Positions 10,032 to 20,000 of a DNA stretch of 64,000 nucleotides are shown here, one piece after another. The stretch is from Rugalucina vietnamica. Its lineage: Eukaryota; Mollusca; Bivalvia; Lucinida; Lucinidae. The stretch covers positions 17,789,957 through 17,853,956 of the forward strand of contig OZ024874.1 of NCBI GenBank assembly GCA_964017185.1, given 5' to 3'. The first letter of the stretch is position 1; every line of letters begins with the position of its first letter. A program made the position numbers and the translations under genes. The notes under the pieces are model-generated. The model worked only from the letters and a program-made list of their open reading frames with translations, searched no databases and was not told the origin of the DNA.

Positions 10032-13000
10032 CTGGAAATTCAAATTGGGAATTCAATAGAAGGCACAAAGATACATTCAAATTTAAAATCCCAAACCTAG
10101 ACACCAGGCAGGAAAGAAAGTATGGCACAGAATATCACAAAAATTTTACAACATGCATGTAGAGCCAGATGACTAGCTCTTTCCAAACAAGGTAGCAATA
10201 TGGCTAGAACCATCGGAATATGTCGACTTGACAAGATTAATTTAGGTGTGCTTATGATTATTATAGATTTCCATAAGTTCTGACATTATCCTTCATACCA
10301 TGATTATTATAGGTTTCCATAAGTTCTGACATTATCTGACATACCATGGTTATTATAGGTTTCCATAAGTTTTGACATTATCCGACATACCATGATTATT
10401 ATAGGTTTCCATAAGTTCTGACATTATCTGACATACCATGATTATTATAGGTTTCTTGAAGTTCTGACATTATCTGACATACCATGATTATTATAGGTTT
10501 CCATAAGTTCTGACATCATCTGACACACCATGATTATTATAGGTTTCTTGAAGTTCTGACATTATCTGACATACCATGATTATTATAGGTTTCCATAAGT
10601 TCTGACATTACCTGACACACCATGATTATTATAGGTTTCTTGAAGTTCTGACATTATCTGACATACCATGATTATTATAGGTTTCTATAAGTTCTGACAT
10701 ACCATGATTATTATAGGTTTCCATAAGTTCTGACATCTGTTGGTCTTGTTGTCGTCTATGAATCTCCAGATCGTTCAGATAGCTCATAAACCTCTCCTCA
10801 TCTGCCAACAGAGTATCTCGATCCTGCTTTAACACCTTCAATTTATCCTGAAGAAAAGGTTGGAATAAATGAGCCGCATCATGAGAAAACCAACAATGTG
10901 GTTTTTGAACAGGTCTGACACAAACCGAGTTGTAAAGCACTAAAGATGGCTAGAGACTGGAAATTTTGGATTTAGAAAATAGAGGAATTGTACTATCATG
11001 TAGAGAAAACAAAGGCACTGATCAGCTGTGCAGTTACTGCACAGCTGATCTGCGGCTTTGTTTTCGCATAGGCAAAAATCCGGTTTTCTCATGACGCGGC
11101 TCATGATATGACATTATAAGTTATGATCTTTTTTTTGGTTTTGTTAGCAATTATGTGGGAGAAAAGTCATCCCTTCATGAGCAGACATTTGGAAGCGTAT
11201 AGCATCTTTGTCAAGGACACAACCATCTTTGCAGTGTGGTTCAAACCAGGGACCACTTGCTCCTCCCCCCCCCCACCCCCCTTTGACATTTTTCAACAAT
11301 TTTTAGTACATTTTTGACTACTACAGAAGCTTTAAAGAGTTCAAAGAATATTGGAAAATAATGGTAACACTAAACTCCTCTTGTGTGCTTTGAACTTTTA
11401 ATGTAAAACTGTAAATATGGTTATGGGGAATCCGAGCATAGGCTCTCCAACTCATAGCTTTTTGAACAAGTTTTCTAAGGCAACAACACACCCAACAACA
11501 CAACAGTATAAACTATGTCAATCACCGTTGGCGGTTCTCCTGGAAGAGGAGGGAATTAAACCTAAAGAAGAAAATCCTGGCAACTAACCGAATGCTGCTC
11601 TAGTAATTCTAGTTCTTGTTCAAGCCTGGTATTCTCCTCCAACAATCCATCTACTCCATTCATAGACCCTAGGTACTTTTGTTCTGTAATAGAAATGTTT
11701 GATTGATCTGATTCATTACAATCACAGTCAAATATTTTTCTGACATATCGAAATACAGCCAATCTTTCCTGGGTAGTGTCAGCACTCTAAAGAACACAAG
11801 AATGCAAGCCCTGGCCTCACGGTTATAAAAATTTTCATGCTCTGCTCAGCTGAGACTAAAATTTATCCTGCTCATAAATATTAAAATGCCAACAATCGTT
11901 GGCATTTTAACATTTATTAGCAGGATAAATTACAGACTTTGGTTAATTAAATCTGAAATTTCAATTTATTTAGGCAATTTTGTCACTTATGAGCAGTTTA
12001 AATTTCATGCTCAGCTGGGTTGAGCTTGAAAAAAGTTTTATAACCTCAAGGCCAGGACCTATCTACTTGGATTCTACAACTTACCATTAGGCCAACATGC
12101 TCAGTCCCTATGCTGTATTGTAAACATGGCTGATTTGTATGAACATTTTTTGTTAGCTTGCATATCGAAAATCAGGGTCATCAACAATTAAATATGTTCA
12201 GTTCAACAAATTTTTAGCTGGCATTTTTTTATTACGTGTCACAACATAAAAAGTACCAAAGCTTTCTGTCAGATACCTTGTATGTCCATTATTATACCCT
12301 TGATGTATAACAAATAAAATAAAGTTCAGACCAACTTACTAAGCATTTTTTCCAGTGTTTCATTTTCTTTGTCAAATTCATCAAAACCTTCAAGATAGGA
12401 GTTGTAACAGCTCTCAAAATACTGGCTCTGGATCTGAAGATATAATATGAGCCGCCGTATGGGAAAACCAACAATCTGCACAGGCGAAAACAAAGGCGCA
12501 GATCAGCTTCGCAGTAACTGCGAAGCTGATCAGCGCCTTTGTTTTCGCTACATGGATAGTACAGTTTCTCTACTTTCTAAATCCAAAATTTCCAGCCTCT
12601 AGCCATCTTTTGTGCTTGTACAGCTCGGTTGGTGTCAGACCTGTTCGGAAACCACATTGCTGGTTTTCCCAAGCAAAGGCTCACAGTCTTACTTCTAGTT
12701 TCATAATTCAACAGATTTTCTGTTTTACATAGTTTGTTCAGTGAATTTCTGCTGAAAGTAAATAGTAATGTTGAATTCATCAAAACATTCTAGGTACATG
12801 TACATGTATGTAGTTGTAACAGGTCTCAAATACTGGCTGTTGATATATATATTAAGATATAATATTCTTGCAGATATAAGTTCTTTCTTTTCTTTTTTTC
12901 TAAATTGGTTGATATTTTGGTGTTTTTCATTTTCTGTCGTCAGAGTGAAGTCTACTTTTTTTAGGAAAACTGAGCATACAGATTGTCACAGAATTGGAAC

Positions 13001-16000
13001 AAAATCTGAATGTTGGTAAGTAGTGGTTAGAGCAATCACTTCTTGAGGATTTCATGGGTTCATGCCCTAACCGTGCCATAACAAAGGCATTTAAAATGGC
13101 ACCAATGTCTGTGATATGCATACCTCCACATACCCCACTTTTATATAGTAAAACTGGGGTTTGCAATGGCATACCTATTTTTCTTATTTTTGATCCAAAA
13201 CATAGATTGTGGGAACTTGTTAGAACTGCCTCATCGAGGCGGTTCTAACATGTACCCACAATCTGTTTTGAGCAAAAATATAAAAAATATCGTGTTTTTT
13301 TCCCCCAATGAAATGTTTCAATTTTACATCTGTAAACATTTCTGTATATTGCATGGGTATGATTTCGAAATGAGGTTGAACTTTACCTGAGCCGCCGCAT
13401 GGGAAAACCAGCAATCTGCATAGGAGAAAACAATGGCACAGATCAGCACCTTTGTTTCCGCTACACGGATAGTACAATTCCTCTTCTTCTTAAATCCGAA
13501 ATTTCAAGCTTCTTACCTTCTTCTGTGACTGTACAGCCTGGTTTGTGTCGGATCTGGTCAGAAACCCCCAAAGACCGGTATTCTCGCATCAACGCCCATA
13601 TTTTTTTTTCCAATAAAATTTTCCATTTTTACATCTCTAAAAATTTCTGTATACCGTATATTGCATGAGGTTGAACATTACCTGTTTTTCTGACACCGTG
13701 TCAAAGCCATCATCTGCAGCATTATCTGACTGATACATGATATTGTCAACATGATCTGTTGCCAGAAGCCCATACTGGAAAACAATTAAAAAATTGAATT
13801 AGACAGGAATATAGGGACTGGTTTTTATATGTTTTCTAGACAATTGTTTGTTACAACTGTTTATTTCAACTGAAAATAACATAGATCTACTGATTAGAGA
13901 AAAAAATTGCTTCAATACAAAATGGGGTTTTAACATGAAATGTGATTTTTTTTTATCACAACCAAAAGGTTTTGATTCGTGTTGGGACAGAACAGCTTCC
14001 TGGACACTAACCAGTGCTATTGAGTCACTGATTAACCCATCTTACTTAGGGACACAGCGAGAACTTAAAAATCTGCATGGAAATAAATATGCGAATATTC
14101 GTGAAAATTAAGCTCTTGCGAATATTTCCGAAATTCTATAACTAATATTATGCCAAACACTTGAGATATGAGCTGCCGCATGGGAAAACCAACAATCTGC
14201 ATGGGCGAAAACAAAGGCACATATCAGCTTCGCAGTAACTGCGAAGCTGATCAGCGCCTTTGTTTTCCCTACACAGATAGTACAATTCCTCTTCTTTCTA
14301 AATCAAAAATTTCCAGCCTCTAACCGTCTTCTGTGACTGTACAGGCTCGTTTGTGTCTGACTTGGTCGGAACCCAAATTGTTAGCATGCACAACACTTAC
14401 ATTTATCAGGTCCACCATAAAGCTGAGAGCAGCCAGCATGGACGGCCACGTGTGAGGGCTTCCGACGGTGAACATGGAACTCTTGGAAATCAGGAAAGGA
14501 TAACCAATCGCCTTCATGATACGAGGGATCTCTTCCTCAGGCTTACTGCCAACCTTGTAGTTTTGATTTGCAATACCATAGATAAACTGAATGTGAAAAA
14601 AGAATGTGTTAACCTGCAACCAAACGTGTTTGTGTCATGCATATATGCCATTTCCTCGCAGCAGTTTCGGGTGTTATTTATTATTCTCCAATGGGAATTT
14701 GGGTGTTTTGAGCATATATTTAGTACTTTTCAACTATTATTTTTATCCCTGGTTATATTACTCATATAACCACGAGTTTAGTAGTTAATTTTTGGGCAAT
14801 ATAAAAGTATTTGAATATGCAAGACACTCAGACGTCATTTTTCGTGAAAGAGCGATTACTAATAGGTTATTTATCAAAATGAACAGACTGATTATCGATT
14901 AGCAGTTTGGCTTCGATTAGCCAGCCCTAATTTTACCTCAAATTAGGATGTCATGACAACCAAAAAGTGCTTCAAATATAACCACCAAAGTAAGCTACTG
15001 AGGCTTACATGTATATGTACGGATGGTTTAACTTGAACCACTATTCCTGGGCAGTTATTAACTACTATTAACATGATGGTCAGTCAGTTGCATGTAAGCT
15101 TTTTTAAATACAGACCTCAAACATTCTGAAGAACTCTTTATTGGTAGGTCCTTGAAGATTCTTCACTGTTATATTCTGTGGGTAACCATGCTCTGTGAGA
15201 AACTGGTAAAAAACAGAAATTGTCAGCAATTTGGTTTTTCTCCTTGGATAAAAAAAACATCTTCTTTTAAAATTGTAAATTTCAAGCTTATAGCCTTCTT
15301 CTGGGACTGTACAGGCCGGTTTTTGTTGAAAACATTGAAGACCTGTTTTCTCACGCCTCGGCTCATATATATATAGGAACCATAAAAAATTGGATTAAAT
15401 CTGTAATTTTACAATTGTAAATTGCTGACACAGGATAGGATAAAAATGGCTGTAAAAAATGTAATGCCATTTAAATGTTAACAGAATCTACCTTTTTTCA
15501 TCAAAAAGTTGACAGATTTTCTCATTGCTATACAAATTTTTCACAGACATCCATCAATAATAGTTAATTTGAAAAGTTAATTCAATGGTCTTGGAATACA
15601 TATTATAGACAGATGATACAAAAGCACTAGAAAATTAAACACCACACAAACTTCATCCACAAAGGACATTACGAAAACTTGTCCACGCAATATAAAGAGA
15701 TTTTTTTTCACCTGTAAAAATTGTAAATTTCATCAGAAAAAAATTGATATTTTTTCTTATTTTTGCTCAAAACATAGATTGTGGGTACACGTTAGAACCG
15801 CCTCGCAGAGGCGTTTCTAACGAGTACCCACAATCTATGTTTTGGAGATTGTGGGTACACGTTAGAACCGCCTCGCAGAGGCGTTTCTAACGAGTACCCA
15901 CAATCTATGTTTTGGAGCAAAAATAAGAACCAGAGGACCAATGGTCATGTAAACGCTCACCTGAGTCTGCTGCATATACCAATAAACATGTTTGAATATT

Positions 16001-18899
16001 ATGGTATTTAACCCCAGTGCAGGGGCAGATGAAGCCCTTGGGCCGTTTTCTTTTTTCAATATAATCAATATTCTGTCCATTTGTCAATTTCTTGCTGGCT
16101 TTTCCCTTCAAATGACATTTTAACAGTTTTTCCCATTCAAATGCATGGGCAACCCATGTTGACCTTGCCATAAACTTGGTCAAGGTCATCACAGGGTCAT
16201 GATTTATATATACATTGTAGTACAAGTTGCACTGAAATCAATCTATTGGTTTCAGAGAAGATATTTGAAGGGTTTTTACCATATATGGGCATGGTGGCCA
16301 TATTGGTCATGTGACCTAGATTATTAATATATACATTGGTTCCCCCATCCTATAGATGCTTCACATAAAATTTGGCTTCAATTGGCCATGTGGTTTTAGA
16401 GGAGAAGATGTTTGAATATTATGGTAATATTTTATGTATATTGCCCCGGGGTGTGGGCATATGAGCCCTTGGGTCCATTTTTTTTTCAGAATCATTAATA
16501 TTTAGTCCTACTACCCATTTCCTGCAAGATTTTCACCTCAAATGACTTTTTAAAAGTTTTCCCCATTCCAATGCATTGGAGACCTATGTTGACCTTGTCG
16601 TAAAATAGGTCAAGGTGACCACAGGGTCATGATTTATATATACATTGTAGTACTTCAACCTTTGGTGCTTCATGCCAAGTTTCTTTGAAATCGAACCACC
16701 AGATTCGGAGAAGAAGATTTTTGAAGGGTTTTTACCATATATGGACATGGCAGCCATCTTGGTCATGTGAACTAGATAATTTATATATACATTAATTCCA
16801 ACATTCCATAGATGCTTCACATAAAATTTGGCTTTGATTCGCCAAGCGGTTTCAGAGGAGAAGATGTTTGAATATTATGGTAATATACATATTGCCCCGG
16901 GGTGGGGGCAGATGAGCCCCTGGGGTCCATTTTTTTCAGAATCATTAATATTCAGTCCTACTGCCCATTTCCTGCAAGACTTTCACTTTAAATGACATTT
17001 TAAAAGTTTTTCCTATTCAAATGCAATGGCGACCTATGTTGACCTTGCCGTAAAAAAAGGTCAAGGTCATCACAGGGTCATGATTTATATAAACATTGTA
17101 GTACTTTAGCCATCGATGCTTCATGCCGAATTTCTTTGAAATCGATCCATCGGTTCTGGAGAAGAAGATTTTTGAAGGATTTTTACCATATATGGGCATT
17201 GCGGCCATCTTGGTCATGTGACCTGGATTATATATATACACATTGATAACCCCTTCCTATTGATGCTTCACATAAAATTTGGCTTTGATTGGCCAACCGG
17301 TTTCACAGGAGATGATGTTTGAATATTATGGTAATATACATGTATATTGCCCCGGGGTGGGGGCATATGAGCCCCTGGGGTCCAGTTTTTTTCAGAATCA
17401 TTAATATTCAGTCCTACTGCCCATTTCCTGCAAGACTTTCACTTTAAATGACATTTTAAAAGTTTTCCCCATTCAAATGCATTGGCGACCTATGTTGACC
17501 TTGTCGTAAAATAGGTCAAGGTCATCACAGGGTCATGATTTATATATACATTGTAGTGCTTGAGCCATCAATGCTTCATGCCAGGTTTCGTTGAAATCAG
17601 TCCACTGGTTCTGGAGAAGAAGATTTTTGAAGGGTTTTTACCATATATGAGCATGGCGGCCATCTTGGTCATGTGACCTGGATTTCTTATATATACATTG
17701 GTTCCCCCTTCCTATAGATGCTTCATATAAAATTTGGCTTTGGTTGGCCAAGCGGTTTCAGAGAAGAAGATCTTTGAAATTGTGGACGGACGGACGACGG
17801 ACGGACGGACGGACGACGGACGGACGCCGGATCATGGCCATCCTATAAGCTCACCTTGTGAGCCTAACGGCTCAGGTGAGCTAAAAATAGGTATATCCCC
17901 GCATACCCCAATTTTTCTATATAAAAAAGGGGTTTAAGAGGGTATACATTTAACGGACATGTTTTCCTGATGAGAAGCTGATGTAATAGCTAAAAAGTTG
18001 CACTTTATGAGTTAAGATGTGCACAAAACATTACCTGGAGTAAGTTTTTGATGCATTTATGTTGATACGCCTTGTCTGAGACAGGCCGAGGGTCCTTAGG
18101 CACAGTCCCTGCACCCCTCAGGCCTATACTGCTTCCTCTAGAACCAAACAGACTGCTCCGAGATAGTCTGAAACACAAAAATATTTTACATTTATATTTG
18201 ATTCACTTATGTTGTCTGAGATTGGCCTAGGGTCCTTGGGTACAGTTATGGCACTGCTAAGTGAACCAAGTGAGCCGTGTCATGAGAAAATTGGATATTT
18301 GCCTGTATGAAAACAAAGGCGCAGATCAGCTCCGCAGTAAACTCGGATAGTACAATTCCTCTTCTACTTATATCCAAAAATTTCAAGCTCTCTAGCCTGT
18401 TTCTGTCGAAGACCGGTTTTCTCGCGTCGCAGCTCAAATACACTGCTACGGGAAAGTCTGAAACAGTGAAAATTGAGCTCCATCAAACATAGTCTATTTT
18501 CTGAGTTTCTGATCAAGACCAACACAAACAGGCTAGAGCTCGGTTGGCACTTAAGAATGTTTTGATAAGATTCTTACGAATATGAAATTCGTTAAAAGAG
18601 ATGAAGCATAGCTTAGAAAAAAAACGTGACCGGTAAAGAGACAATGGTCACCTGCTTTTCTGTGTTTGTAACCCCTGTCCAAACTTAGAAACCTGGCCAA
18701 CAACTGATCTTCTTGGTATCCCCGACTGAGCACCAAATGACGACCTGTTGCCCGAAGAAGGACGTCCAATGTTTGAGGGTCGTCCTTTGGCATCTGTAGA
18801 GCGGCTGCGTCTGCCACTTGTAGGTTTGTTGTTGTCAGTTCGAACCCTTAGAGGCCCCAGGGAGGAGCGGTCTGTGGAATTGGATCTTCTTGACATCAT
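9826..18899 (-). CDS. NDC80: NDC80 (HEC1) kinetochore protein, nine exons, 3' part outside window
   Basis: Microtubule-binding subunit of the outer-kinetochore NDC80 complex, partnered by NUF2 and, through the distal coiled coil, by SPC24/SPC25. Exons join as 18899-18652, 18167-18035, 15202-15116, 14586-14401, 13774-13682, 12433-12340, 11683-11589, 10847-10703 and 10031-9826; all junctions keep phase and give 429 codons. Residues 1-107 form a basic tail with three RRS sites suited to Aurora kinase. Residues 108-250 form the CH domain (DPRPVSDKAY, FLTEHGYPQNITVKNLQ, EEEIPRIMKAIGYPF, SKSSMFTVGSPHTWP). From about 280 onward is coiled coil. Human NDC80 has 642 residues, so the loop and C-terminal half are not in view. 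The start ATG directly follows an acceptor, so a 5' UTR exon lies upstream. Confidence 0.9.
10254..10736 (-). repeat. 46-bp minisatellite covering the NDC80 exon 8 donor
   Basis: Eleven units: nine of 46 bp, one of 36 bp (10668-10703) and a last unit that is exon. Every internal unit boundary reads CATG|GTATGT or CATG|GTGTGT on the minus strand, a good splice donor. Units 4 to 9 alternate between TTTCCATAAG and TTTCTTGAAG types, so a 92-bp pair has itself been repeated about three times. Confidence 0.92.
10703..10847 (-). CDS. NDC80: NDC80 coding exon 8: coiled coil, ends in a minisatellite
   Basis: DKLKVLKQDRDTLLADEERF then MSYLNDLEIHRRQQDQQ, matching human [23 protein letters not shown]. 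The last 34 coding bases are the first unit of a 46-bp tandem repeat. Donor CATG|GTATGT leaves phase 1, which exon 9 completes as GTT. The next donor, 36 bases on, would add 12 residues (GMSELIETYNNH) in frame. Confidence 0.8.
10870..11103. mobile_element. Hairpin MITE, TGAGCCGCRTCATGAG family, NDC80 intron 7
   Basis: Terminal inverted repeat TGAGCCGCATCATGAGAAAA at one end and its complement at the other. An inner palindrome is centred on CTGTGCAGTTACTGCACAG with flanking ACAAAGGC/GCTTTGT arms. The near-perfect copy is 234 bp and lies 22 bases upstream of the exon 8 acceptor. Confidence 0.8.
11589..11683 (-). CDS. NDC80: NDC80 coding exon 7: start of coiled coil
   Basis: Encodes KQKYLGSMNGVDGLLEENTR then LEQELELLEQHS, matching the start of the human coiled coil. 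The acceptor TTTCTATTACAG is chosen because it alone restores the phase left by exon 6; the frame stays open upstream but is out of phase with it. Donor TCG|GTTAGT. Confidence 0.75.
11811..12056. mobile_element. MITE with CCTGGCCTYRMGGTTATAAA ends, NDC80 intron 6
   Basis: The ends are inverted copies of about 30 bp (CTGGCCTCACGGTTATAAAA against its complement). The centre is a palindrome, AATGCCAACAATCGTTGGCA. About 246 bp, no coding capacity, no clear target duplication. Confidence 0.65.
12340..12433 (-). CDS. NDC80: NDC80 coding exon 6
   Basis: IQSQYFESCYNSYLEGFDEF then DKENETLEKML, matching human [20 protein letters not shown]. It ends in phase 1 at CTTA|GTAAGT. A MITE begins only 12 bases upstream of the acceptor AG. 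Confidence 0.82.
12448..12683. mobile_element. Hairpin MITE, TGAGCC family, NDC80 intron 5 (copy a)
   Basis: Starts TGAGCCGCCGTATGGGAAAA. It has the perfect inner palindrome around TTCGCAGTAACTGCGAA and ends TTTTCCC...GGCTCA. It abuts the exon 6 acceptor region. Confidence 0.78.
13015..13080 (+). repeat. tRNA-like SINE remnant
   Basis: AGTGGTTAGAGCAA resembles a pol III A box, and GGGTTCATGCCC about 30 bases later a B box. There is no full cloverleaf, so it is probably an old SINE head. Confidence 0.35.
13112..13285. mobile_element. Double-hairpin foldback element, NDC80 intron 5
   Basis: Two palindromes in series: CATACCCCACTTTTATATAG with its inverted ACTGGGGTTTGC, then ACATAGATTGTGGG...TTAGAACTGCCTC mirrored to its complement ending TCTGTTTTGAGCAAAA. 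The same pair recurs at 30832-31060. Confidence 0.65.
13388..13593. mobile_element. Hairpin MITE, TGAGCC family, NDC80 intron 5 (copy b)
   Basis: TGAGCCGCCGCATGGGAAAA start, CAGATCAGCACCTTTGTTTC centre with half the inner palindrome lost, and a diverged far end GGTATTCTCGCATCA. Confidence 0.65.
13682..13774 (-). CDS. NDC80: NDC80 coding exon 5
   Basis: Thirty-one codons, YGLLATDHVDNIMYQSDNAA then DDGFDTVSEKQ: the variable acidic linker after the CH core. Acceptor TTTTCCAG, donor CAG|GTAATG. Low conservation, but phase and position fit. Confidence 0.75.
14169..14380. mobile_element. Hairpin MITE, TGAGCC family, NDC80 intron 4
   Basis: TGAGCTGCCGCATGGGAAAA start and an intact inner palindrome around TTCGCAGTAACTGCGAA. 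The far terminal repeat is missing, near the exon 4 donor. Confidence 0.7.
14401..14586 (-). CDS. NDC80: NDC80 coding exon 4: core of CH domain
   Basis: Sixty-two codons with EEEIPRIMKAIGYPFLISKS then SMFTVGSPHTWPSMLAAL. This is the most conserved stretch of NDC80 and the basis of the family call. Acceptor TTCACATTCAG, donor AAT|GTAAGT. Confidence 0.93.
15116..15202 (-). CDS. NDC80: NDC80 coding exon 3: CH domain
   Basis: Twenty-nine codons, phase 0 at both ends: FLTEHGYPQNITVKNLQGPT then NKEFFRMFE. It matches human [20 protein letters not shown]. Acceptor TTACCAG, donor GAG|GTCTGT. It is too short and lacks an ATG to show as a long frame. Confidence 0.88.
15233..15365. mobile_element. Hairpin MITE fragment, TGAGCC family, NDC80 intron 2
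   Basis: Only the right half is seen: TTTCAAGCTTATAGCCTTCT, then GACTGTACAGGCCGG, then CTGTTTTCTCACGCCTCGGCTCA. It lies about 30 bases upstream of exon 3. Confidence 0.6.
15366..15756. other. NDC80 intron 2, unassigned stretch
   Basis: AT-rich intron sequence with no recognised element. Confidence 0.35.
15757..15925. repeat. Tandemly doubled perfect hairpin
   Basis: GATTGTGGGTACACGTTAGA...CGCAGAGGCG...TCTAACGAGTACCCACAATC occurs twice in direct order, sharing CTATGTTTTGGAG between copies. Each arm is about 35 bases. This is the second palindrome of the double-hairpin family. Confidence 0.75.
15930..17887 (-). mobile_element. Helentron-like ('pearl'-type) element, NDC80 intron 2
   Basis: One end is the hairpin AGAGGACCAATGGTCAT; the other is (GACG)n at 17785-17828 plus CTCACCTTGTGAGCC...GGCTCAGGTGAGCTAA. 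The core has about four diverged ~455-bp units, each with CCCATTTCCTGCAAGA, TGACCTTG, CCATATATGG and GCCATCTTGGTCATGTGACC. Non-coding. Confidence 0.7.
17888..17955. repeat. Foldback fragment (first hairpin of the double-hairpin family)
   Basis: GGTATATCCCCGCATACCCC mirrored by AAGGGGTTTAAGAGGGTATAC. It matches the first hairpin at 30832 and 13112. Confidence 0.55.
18035..18167 (-). CDS. NDC80: NDC80 coding exon 2: end of tail and start of CH domain
   Basis: Encodes SRSSLFGSRGSSIG then KDPRPVSDKAYQHKCIKNLLQ. This matches human SLFGKRTSG and KDPRPLNDKAFIQQCIRQL. Acceptor TTTCAG|ACTATC, donor CTCCAG|GTAATG. A decayed second copy lies in intron 1. Confidence 0.88.
18196..18470 (-). pseudogene. 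NDC80: Decayed duplicate of NDC80 exon 2 in intron 1, split by a MITE
   Basis: 18196-18258 resembles the 3' part of exon 2: CACTTATGTTG, then TCTGAGATTGGCCTAGGGTC against TCTGAGACAGGCCGAGGGTC, about 75% identical by eye. 18440-18470 resembles its 5' part with the acceptor (ACTGCTACGGGAAAGTCTGA against ACTGCTCCGAGATAGTCTGA). The hairpin MITE lies between them. Small deletions make the copy unlikely to be coding. Confidence 0.65.
18271..18436. mobile_element. Hairpin MITE, TGAGCC family, NDC80 intron 1
   Basis: TGAGCCGTGTCATGAGAAAA start and GGTTTTCTCGCGTCGCAGCTCA-type end. Half of the inner palindrome is lost. It is inserted inside the exon 2 duplicate. Confidence 0.75.
18652..18899 (-). CDS. 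NDC80: NDC80 coding exon 1: N-terminal tail
   Basis: Begins with ATG exactly at the acceptor TTTGCAG and ends at AAAAGCAG|GTGACC. It encodes the disordered tail MMSRRSNSTDRSS..., rich in Arg and Ser, with RRS at residues 4-6, 30-32 and 63-65. A second in-frame ATG follows at once; either may be used. Confidence 0.85.
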
Positions 18900-19259
18900 C
18901 TGCAAAATATTGGCCCTTGATGACAAACAGAAACAAATGCTGCAAGAAATCCAGCCATCCATCCCATCCATCCGACACCCTCATTACTGAGTATTATTCG
19001 CAGGGCTGCCTGACGTGGAGAAAAGCCAGGACATATAGCAGCTTCCCAGAATGTGTGTGTGAAACCACCGCTTTCTGAAGGTGACAGCCAGACCACTTAC
19101 TGTACCACATTGTGTTTCTTGATTAATTTCTTGCGTACCAATAAAACATTTAGAGAAAAAGTATCGTTGTATTTTGCCATATTCAAACATGTACATTTTT
19201 TGCCATTATCTTGAACTTAGAGCCAGATTTTGCCCCTGTATTTGCCATAAATGTAGCTT
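18900..19259. other. NDC80 5' flank or first intron
   Basis: TTTTGCAG at 18900-18907 (minus strand) is the acceptor for exon 1. No convincing 5' UTR exon or promoter motif is visible in this stretch; a (CATC)n-like run lies at 18952-18975. Confidence 0.4.
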
Positions 19260-19445
19260 CTGTGTGGCTGCCTATTGGGAAATAGCTGCTCTATCGGCTT
19301 ACAATATTTTCTCAGTATAAGTACCTGATAGTTAATTTAGTTTTTCCCATCTCGGGTTTTGGAGTGGGACTTACTTTCTGATTGCGCCTTTGCCTGATCA
19401 TTGCCTATTTTTACCTCTCTTTTTAATGCCTTCACAAGTGGACTT
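19260..19445 (+). mobile_element. Penelope-like element, short 3' end fragment
   Basis: TGCCTATTGGGAAATAGCTG, then AGTGGGACTTACTTTCTGAT, then CTGATCATTGCC match the last ~180 bases of the family, in plus orientation. Confidence 0.65.
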
Positions 19446-19965
19446 AAAAGGGATTGCTTTTTTGTAGTAAATCAGAGAAGCCATATGCAAGGTTTGATGG
19501 TTGTAGGCTTTATAGTTGATGAGATATTAAGGGTTGGCTTCAAAAATGACAAAGTCACTGGAGCATGAAATATAGGTCAAGGTCAGTAGGTCAATGTGGG
19601 TGCCGAGTCGGGACATCAAGGAGAAGCCTTATGTAAGGTTTGACAGTACTAGGCTTTACAGTTGATGAGAAACTAACACAGCATCTGAGCATTGTACAAA
19701 GGTGTTCTAGATATTGACCTCTAGCCCCGCCCCCAGGCATGACTCCACGGGTCCCTTCACACTAAATCACAGAGGACCCTCATATGCAGCAATGTTCCAA
19801 ATATGAATGATTTCTGGTCAGTGACTATCAAGATATAATAATTTTAAAAACTTTAACCGAAAGTGTGACGCGGACGTAAACGTAAACGCGGACGTAAACG
19901 TAAACGCGGACGACCGAGGTGACAACAATAGCTCTGTGCACTTCGTGCAGGCGAGCTAATTAAAA
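19446..19965 (-). mobile_element. Possible Helentron-like element, second type
   Basis: Two diverged ~150-bp units (GAAGCCATATGCAAGGTTTG and GAAGCCTTATGTAAGGTTTG) are followed by an 18-bp tandem run (ACGTAAACGTAAACGCGG) and a palindromic end, GCACTTCGTGCAGGCGAGCT. The order of core, microsatellite and palindromic end is the same as in the larger elements here. Confidence 0.4.
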
Positions 19966-19967
19966 AT

Positions 19968-20000
19968 ACTAAGGTACGAGTTGACTTGGGTACGAGTTTA
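19968..20000. repeat. GGTACGAGTTGAC words, isolated end
   Basis: Two copies of the word that forms the arrays at 21716 and 24108. Possibly the end of another copy. Confidence 0.45.

Noticed and set aside
10254-10736. CRISPR-like array of 46-bp repeats
   Set aside because: There are no unique spacers: units abut directly, lie in a eukaryotic gene and derive from exon sequence.
11684-11789. Upstream extension of NDC80 exon 7 (LAVFRYVRKIFDCDCNESDQ)
   Set aside because: The frame is open, but the acceptor at 11789 would be out of phase with exon 6; the TTTCTATTACAG acceptor restores phase.
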